From NCBI GenBank assembly GCA_049840395.1, contig JASGLD010000001.1:124001-188000 (forward strand): 64,000 nt of DNA. The letters run 5' to 3'. A program made the position numbers and the translations under genes. The notes beneath the pieces were generated by a model. That model searched no databases. It saw nothing but the letters and a program-made list of their open reading frames with translations, and was not told where the DNA came from. This document shows, in pieces, positions 59,303-64,000 of the stretch; the first letter of the stretch is position 1; every line of letters begins with the position of its first letter. This DNA is from CAILZL01 sp049840395. GTDB lineage: Bacteria; Pseudomonadota; Gammaproteobacteria; Steroidobacterales; Steroidobacteraceae.

Positions 59303-62300
59303 ATGAGTGAGGTATCGACGCAGACCCTGCACGTGGTCGCGCGCGAATTGAACAATGAGCTCAACGACGCCCGTGTGGCGTTGGAGCTGTTTGGCGAGCA
59401 GCAAGATCAGGTCGAAGTGCTGGCGAAGTGTCGTGAGCATTTGCGTCAGGTGCGTGGTGCTTTGCGCCTGGTGGAAGTATTCGGTGCGGCGCTGCTGGTC
59501 GAAGAAATGGAGCAGTTGGCGCAGTACCTGATCGATCACATTGCTGAGCAGCGTCATCTGGCCGAAGGCCTGGATGCGTTGATGCGCGCGATGGTGCAGC
59601 TGCCCACCTATCTCGAGCGCGTGATGGGCGGTGGTCGCGACATGGCCTTGGTGTTGCTGCCCCTGCTTAATGACCTGCGTGCAGTACGCGGCAATCCCTT
59701 GCTGTCCGAAGGCACGTTGTTGCTGCTTAACCTGAGTTCCGATAAGCAGGCCAATCCGGTTGCGCCGGCACCCGGTGAAGCTGCCATGTCGGCCGCGCAT
59801 TGGTCGCGCCGCATGCGGCCGCGTTTTCAATTGGGCCTGCTGGGCTGGATCAAGGGCGAACGCGTCGATCAGAATCTTGAGATTCTGGCGCGCGCCGCAG
59901 AGAAATTGGAGCAGGTTGCGACCACACAACCCGTGTTTCAGCTGTGGTGGGTGATCGGTGCAGTGGTCGAAGCGCTGCGCGACAAGGGTTTGGAGGGTAC
60001 GGCTTCAGTTAAGCGTCTGTTGGGCCAGGCCGATCGGCAGATGCGACGTTTGTACGAACAGGGCGAGCAGCATTACTGCGATCAGCCGCCCTTGGATTTG
60101 CTCAACAATCTTTTGTACTACGTGGCGCGCGCCACCAGCGATGGTTCACGCGTGGCGGCCGTACGCGCTTCCTTCCGTTTGAATGAACTGCTGCCCATCG
60201 ACGAACAAGTCGAGGCTGCACGCGAGAGTTTATCGGCGCCTTCCATCAAGTTGATGAAAACAGTGGCCGGTGCGATCAAGGAAGACTTGGCGCGTGTCAA
60301 AGACTCGCTGGATATTTTCGTACGCCGTGGCGGTTCGCAATTCGAAGAGCTGGCGCCACAGCTGGAGTTGCTGAAGAAAATTGCCGACACCTTGGGTGTG
60401 CTGGGTTTGGGTGAGTTGCGCGAACGCGTGCAGCAGCAAACCACGAATCTGCAGCAAATGTTGCAAGCGGGCACACAGCCGGATGAAACGACACTGTTGG
60501 CCATGGCGGCCACGCTGATCAATGTCGAAGATAGTCTCGACGAGCAACTGGTTGGCCTGATCATGCCGGTCACCGACACGGATGCGGACAATGCCGCCGC
60601 AGGCGACAGTGCGGTGGAAACATCGGCAGACAAAGACATCGAGTTCCGCCAGGTTTCCGAAGCGGTGCTGCGCGAATGTATCGTCAACATGGCGCGCATC
60701 AAGGAAGCCATTGCGCTGGCGCTGGAAAAACCGGGCGAAGCGCAGGCGCTGGACCAGATACCGCACTTGATGCGCGGCATCACGGCCGGTCTGTTGATGC
60801 TGGGTAAGTCACGCGCGGTCGAAATTACCGAACGCATCCGCGCGGCACTGGCGCGGCATGCGCGTCCGGATGTGGCGCCGCAGATGTCGGAGAAGATGGA
60901 TCGCCTGGCGGATGCGATTGTCGCAGTTGAATACTATCTTGAGACTTTGCAGGCCGGACGTAGCGATCCTTGGTACATGCTCGACAATGCCGAGAGTTGT
61001 TTGCGTGCCTTGGAGGCATTGAGTACCGGCGCCACCGGCTTGCATCGCATTCCACAAATGCCCGCGCCGAGTGCCGCGGAAGCCACCGTCGTGATGGGTC
61101 AGCCAGCGGGCGAACACATCAATGTCGAACGCACGATGGTATTGGGCCATCCTGCCGGATGGGTTGCGGCGGCGCAGGGTGTGCAACGTCCCGCCAATGA
61201 TCATGCGGCCACCCATCCGAACCTGCCGCCGATACTGGTGCGCCCACCGGACAAATCCGATCCGGAGTTCCTCGAACTGTTTATCGAAGAAGCGCGCGAT
61301 GAAATTGCCAAACTAAATGGTCTATTGAAGCGTTGGGACGACAATCCGCTTGATCAGGATGCGCTGACCAATCTGCGTCGTTCGTTCCATACGCTCAAGG
61401 GCAGCGGTCGCCTGGTCGGCGCGCAACTGATCGGTGAATTCGCCTGGTCCATCGAAAATCTGCTGAATCGCGTTATCAACAAAACCTTGGAACGCACGCC
61501 GGAGATGATGGAGTTGCTACGCCAGGCGGTGGCAGTGCTGCCGCAGTTGGTGGAGCAATTGGAAGCCGGACGTCCGCCCGATACGGATGTGGGACCCTTG
61601 ATTGCGCAGGCGCATTCCTTGGCGGATTTACGCGAACATCCGCGTCATGGCGTGGTCGCGGCCACTGAGGCCACGCAGGTATTGCAAGAGGAAGTGGCGC
61701 CGCAGTCGCAGTTACAGACCCAGTTACAGTTACAGTCACAGTCACAGCATGGGACGGAAGCGCCGAGCGTTCCCGTAACCATGGACCCGACGCTGCACGA
61801 CATCTTCGCCAAGGAAGTGGCCGGCCATCTTGCTGCTATTCGCGAATACATCAATGGCTGTGACGGCTTGTTGCCACCCTATGCGGTGACCGAATCGTTA
61901 CACCGTGCCTGTCACACGCTGAGCGGTGCTTCCAAGACTGCGGGCGCTCGCCAGAGCATCAAGATCGCGGAGCCATTGAATCATTACATCCGCAAGTTGT
62001 ACGACAACGGTGCTGCATTGCCGGCCGCAGGTTTGCAACTGCTCAAGGATGCAGTGGCTGCCATTGAACACATACTGGCCAATATCAACGAAAGCACCGT
62101 GTTCTTTAGTTCGCAGGACGACATCGCGCAACGCTTGCAAGCCTTGGAGCAGCGTCTGGATGGCGAGCTGACGACGCGTGATGTGGTGCCGGAGGCCTCC
62201 GGTATTTTGCGTTCGCTGCAGTTCGTCGATACGCCGGAAACGCCGATGGTGTCCGAACCGGTTGTGGTGCCTGCAGCGATTGAGCCCGCTCCGACACCGG

Positions 62301-64000
62301 CTGCTTCCGGCAATGATGCCTTCGCATTTCATGATCCGCTTGAGGAGAACGAAGAGTGGATCGACCTGACCAGCGACGATCTGCAGGCGCTGTTGGATAG
62401 GCCGCTGTCTGAAATTCTCAGCCAGGGCACCGAGTCATCGGCTATGACGGCGACGCTTGTTGATCAAACCGTCGATCAAGTTGACGATCAAGCTGTTGTG
62501 CATGTCGATACCTCGGCACAGAACGATGCCGATGGTCAGCAGTTGTTTATCGATGAGACCATGCAGGATGAGTCTGTAATTGAAGTGTCGGGTGAGCCTG
62601 AGCTGGAGCCGATTACCATCATCGAGACGGCTCCCTGGGCTGCCAACTTTACTTCGCCCGTGCTGGCGGAGCTTAGCGATACGCCGATCAATGCTCCGAG
62701 CGCATTACCGACTATTGCGCAGCATGGTTTGCAAGCCCCGGTTGATGCCTCGGCTCGATTCAATGAAGTGGCCGGCGTTACGGCCAACCCCGTGGTCAGT
62801 GAGGCCTCTCATTTGCAATCGTCACCACCGAGTGCGCCGGCGGCGCACATGGCTTCGCAGTCCAGTGATGATGATGTCCTGGATGAAGAGTTCGATGCCG
62901 ACATCGCCGCGATCTTTACCGAGGAAGCCACCGAACTATTGGAGATAGCCGATCAGTCGTTGCAACGTTGGCAGGCCGATCGCAGCAATAGTCAGCACGT
63001 ACATGAATTGAAGCGTGCCGTGCATACCTTGAAGGGCGGTGCGCGCATGGCCGGCATCCGCGCCATGGGCGACCTCAGTCACGAGCTGGAATCCTTCGTG
63101 GAGTTGTTGGAGCAGGGCGCCGTACCTGCTACGCCGGAAGTGTTCGATTTGTTGCAGGCCAGCCTCGACGAGTTGAATCGCATGCGCGACACCGTCAATC
63201 AGGGGCGGCGCGTCAAGCCGGCGACACAGTTGTTGCAACGTATTCGATTTCTAGGTTGGGGTGAGACACCGGTTGCAGCCGGAGCTGACGATGTAGAACC
63301 CATTGATGACAGCCATACCGATCAAGACACCATCGTCGTAGAGATAACCGACCCTGTATTCGAATCGGTGGTGTTATCTGAAAATGACGATCAGCTTGAA
63401 CAGCTCGATGCAGGCACGGCATCCGGTGAGCCGTATACCCTCGATGAAGAAGTGATCGACCTGGGTGGTCTGTCAGATGATGAGCCTACTGATGTCATCA
63501 TCGACGAAGAAATTCTGTTGGATCCCATTGCTGCGCAGGATCTGGCCGAAGCAGCTTATGGCATGAGCCTGGCACCGCTTGACGAACCGGCTGTCGAATT
63601 TGACAGCGTTGAACTTGTATCGACTGCAGCGAATGATGTCGATGCCAGTGGCGAAACTTTGCAGATGCCGCACTTGGTATTGCCCGAGTCACAGCAGCCG
63701 GATGAGCCGGTGCCCACCAGCTTCAATTCGGACGAGCCGCCTACCTTGTCGGATATCGTGACGGTCGGATCGCAGCCTATGTTGCAGCCCCTGGTGCAAC
63801 CTGAGCCGATTACTCCAGATGTGGAAGTCGCTGCGCCTGAGGTTGAAGCGGAGCCTTTGACGGCCGCCATCGCGCTGCCGCCTGGTCGCGTACAGCCCAC
63901 GCAGGAACGCGCTGAAGTGGCGCGCGTCGATGCCGACCTGCTCGACAACCTGCTCAATAATGCCGGCGAAGTCAGCATCCTGCGTTCGCGTCTGGAACAG
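59303..64000 (+). CDS. chpA: Hybrid chemosensory kinase ChpA (3' end beyond window)
   Basis: ATG 59303 has GGAG ten bases upstream; 1566 codons are visible and the frame is still open. The N-terminal FimL-like region (about 1-530) has no clear histidine. Hpt modules follow with HTLKGSGRLVG (His696), HTLSGASKTAG (His871) and HTLKGGARMAG (His1241), joined by acidic linkers. The visible end (ADLLDNLLNNAGEVSI) begins the CheA-like dimerisation region, so the kinase, CheW and receiver domains lie past the edge. P. aeruginosa ChpA has 2472 aa with eight phosphotransfer sites; three are clearly seen here. It phosphorylates PilG and PilH to control pilus extension and retraction. A CAG-repeat linker at 61703-61747 is unusual. 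All three His modules are in one frame, so there is no sign of decay. Confidence 0.95.
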   Translation, partial: MSEVSTQTLHVVARELNNELNDARVALELFGEQQDQVEVLAKCREHLRQVRGALRLVEVFGAALLVEEMEQLAQYLIDHIAEQRHLAEGLDALMRAMVQLPTYLERVMGGGRDMALVLLPLLNDLRAVRGNPLLSEGTLLLLNLSSDKQANPVAPAPGEAAMSAAHWSRRMRPRFQLGLLGWIKGERVDQNLEILARAAEKLEQVATTQPVFQLWWVIGAVVEALRDKGLEGTASVKRLLGQADRQMRRLYEQGEQHYCDQPPLDLLNNLLYYVARATSDGSRVAAVRASFRLNELLPIDEQVEAARESLSAPSIKLMKTVAGAIKEDLARVKDSLDIFVRRGGSQFEELAPQLELLKKIADTLGVLGLGELRERVQQQTTNLQQMLQAGTQPDETTLLAMAATLINVEDSLDEQLVGLIMPVTDTDADNAAAGDSAVETSADKDIEFRQVSEAVLRECIVNMARIKEAIALALEKPGEAQALDQIPHLMRGITAGLLMLGKSRAVEITERIRAALARHARPDVAPQMSEKMDRLADAIVAVEYYLETLQAGRSDPWYMLDNAESCLRALEALSTGATGLHRIPQMPAPSAAEATVVMGQPAGEHINVERTMVLGHPAGWVAAAQGVQRPANDHAATHPNLPPILVRPPDKSDPEFLELFIEEARDEIAKLNGLLKRWDDNPLDQDALTNLRRSFHTLKGSGRLVGAQLIGEFAWSIENLLNRVINKTLERTPEMMELLRQAVAVLPQLVEQLEAGRPPDTDVGPLIAQAHSLADLREHPRHGVVAATEATQVLQEEVAPQSQLQTQLQLQSQSQHGTEAPSVPVTMDPTLHDIFAKEVAGHLAAIREYINGCDGLLPPYAVTESLHRACHTLSGASKTAGARQSIKIAEPLNHYIRKLYDNGAALPAAGLQLLKDAVAAIEHILANINESTVFFSSQDDIAQRLQALEQRLDGELTTRDVVPEASGILRSLQFVDTPETPMVSEPVVVPAAIEPAPTPAASGNDAFAFHDPLEENEEWIDLTSDDLQALLDRPLSEILSQGTESSAMTATLVDQTVDQVDDQAVVHVDTSAQNDADGQQLFIDETMQDESVIEVSGEPELEPITIIETAPWAANFTSPVLAELSDTPINAPSALPTIAQHGLQAPVDASARFNEVAGVTANPVVSEASHLQSSPPSAPAAHMASQSSDDDVLDEEFDADIAAIFTEEATELLEIADQSLQRWQADRSNSQHVHELKRAVHTLKGGARMAGIRAMGDLSHELESFVELLEQGAVPATPEVFDLLQASLDELNRMRDTVNQGRRVKPATQLLQRIRFLGWGETPVAAGADDVEPIDDSHTDQDTIVVEITDPVFESVVLSENDDQLEQLDAGTASGEPYTLDEEVIDLGGLSDDEPTDVIIDEEILLDPIAAQDLAEAAYGMSLAPLDEPAVEFDSVELVSTAANDVDASGETLQMPHLVLPESQQPDEPVPTSFNSDEPPTLSDIVTVGSQPMLQPLVQPEPITPDVEVAAPEVEAEPLTAAIALPPGRVQPTQERAEVARVDADLLDNLLNNAGEVSILRSRLEQ
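61703..61747 (+). repeat. CAG-alternating microsatellite in chpA linker
   Basis: Fifteen codons in which every second codon is CAG (CAG-TTA, CAG-TCA units), encoding alternating Gln with Ser, Leu or Thr. It lies in the linker between the first and second visible Hpt modules. Each six-base step preserves the frame, so slippage would change linker length without inactivating the gene. Confidence 0.85.

Noticed and set aside
61703..61747. CAG repeat considered as a CRISPR-like or structural RNA feature
   Set aside because: It is a simple coding microsatellite in frame within chpA.

Overview
The window reads as chromosomal DNA of a free-living, motile, catabolically versatile Gram-negative bacterium, most likely a gammaproteobacterium. 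The strongest evidence is the block at the right end, tonB - apbE - gshB facing away from pilG - pilH - pilI - pilJ - chpA. This matches the tonB3-gshB-pilGHIJ-chpA order known from Pseudomonas aeruginosa. The secreted and outer-membrane repertoire (TonB-dependent receptor without iron genes, DUF6152, GloVer repeats) suggests a Steroidobacterales/Nevskiales/Xanthomonadales-like lineage. That placement is inference; genus cannot be fixed by reading. Gene density is high and no phage, transposase, tRNA, rRNA or CRISPR was seen.

Layout. 1-5.6 kb: an uptake/catabolic patch with two small exported proteins, a carboxylesterase broken by a one-base frameshift, and a TonB-dependent receptor. 5.7-18.2 kb: a signalling island with a diguanylate cyclase, a soluble kinase carrying twelve 92-residue HAMP-type units and three receiver domains, a second hybrid kinase coupled to it by TGATG, a small kinase-shaped protein that has lost its ATP site (a possible phosphotransferase), and a convergent nitrate-sensing NIT-ANTAR antiterminator. 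18.5-30.5 kb: a PP-loop ATPase, an exported beta-structured protein, an EAL phosphodiesterase, then secreted or small-molecule enzymes (hydrolase-CMD fusion, NTF2-like protein, metallo-beta-lactamase fold, two-domain CMD protein, ModA-like protein, alpha/beta hydrolase). 30.7-33.9 kb: a one-module NRPS-like adenylation-carrier-thioesterase enzyme. 34.4-44 kb: exported proteins, a GT39 glycosyltransferase with an added C-terminal domain, a large membrane hybrid kinase and an FAH-family enzyme. 44.3-53.2 kb: housekeeping and stress genes (bacterioferritin, BON lipoprotein, HExxH protease, NfeD plus paraslipin, NamZ-family muramidase, EF-hand protein, GloVer protein). 53.3-64 kb: the TonB/glutathione/type IV pilus chemosensory region; chpA runs off the end.

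How the parts fit. Signalling is unusually dense: four kinase-type proteins (7.8, 14.4, 39.4 and 59.3 kb), two c-di-GMP enzymes, and the Pil-Chp array whose PilJ receptor has lost its periplasmic domain. The operon at 7.8-16.9 kb is the best candidate for a little-described system: a poly-HAMP kinase with a recently duplicated 552-bp block, a partner hybrid kinase, and a ChpT/Spo0B-shaped protein that could carry phosphate onward. The A-T-TE enzyme, whose usual amino-group-binding Asp appears to be Ser, is the second candidate. Intergenic spaces carry hairpin repeats, including a mosaic element at 21.5 kb and 44.1 kb and a 142-bp element with 25-bp inverted ends at 27.85 kb.
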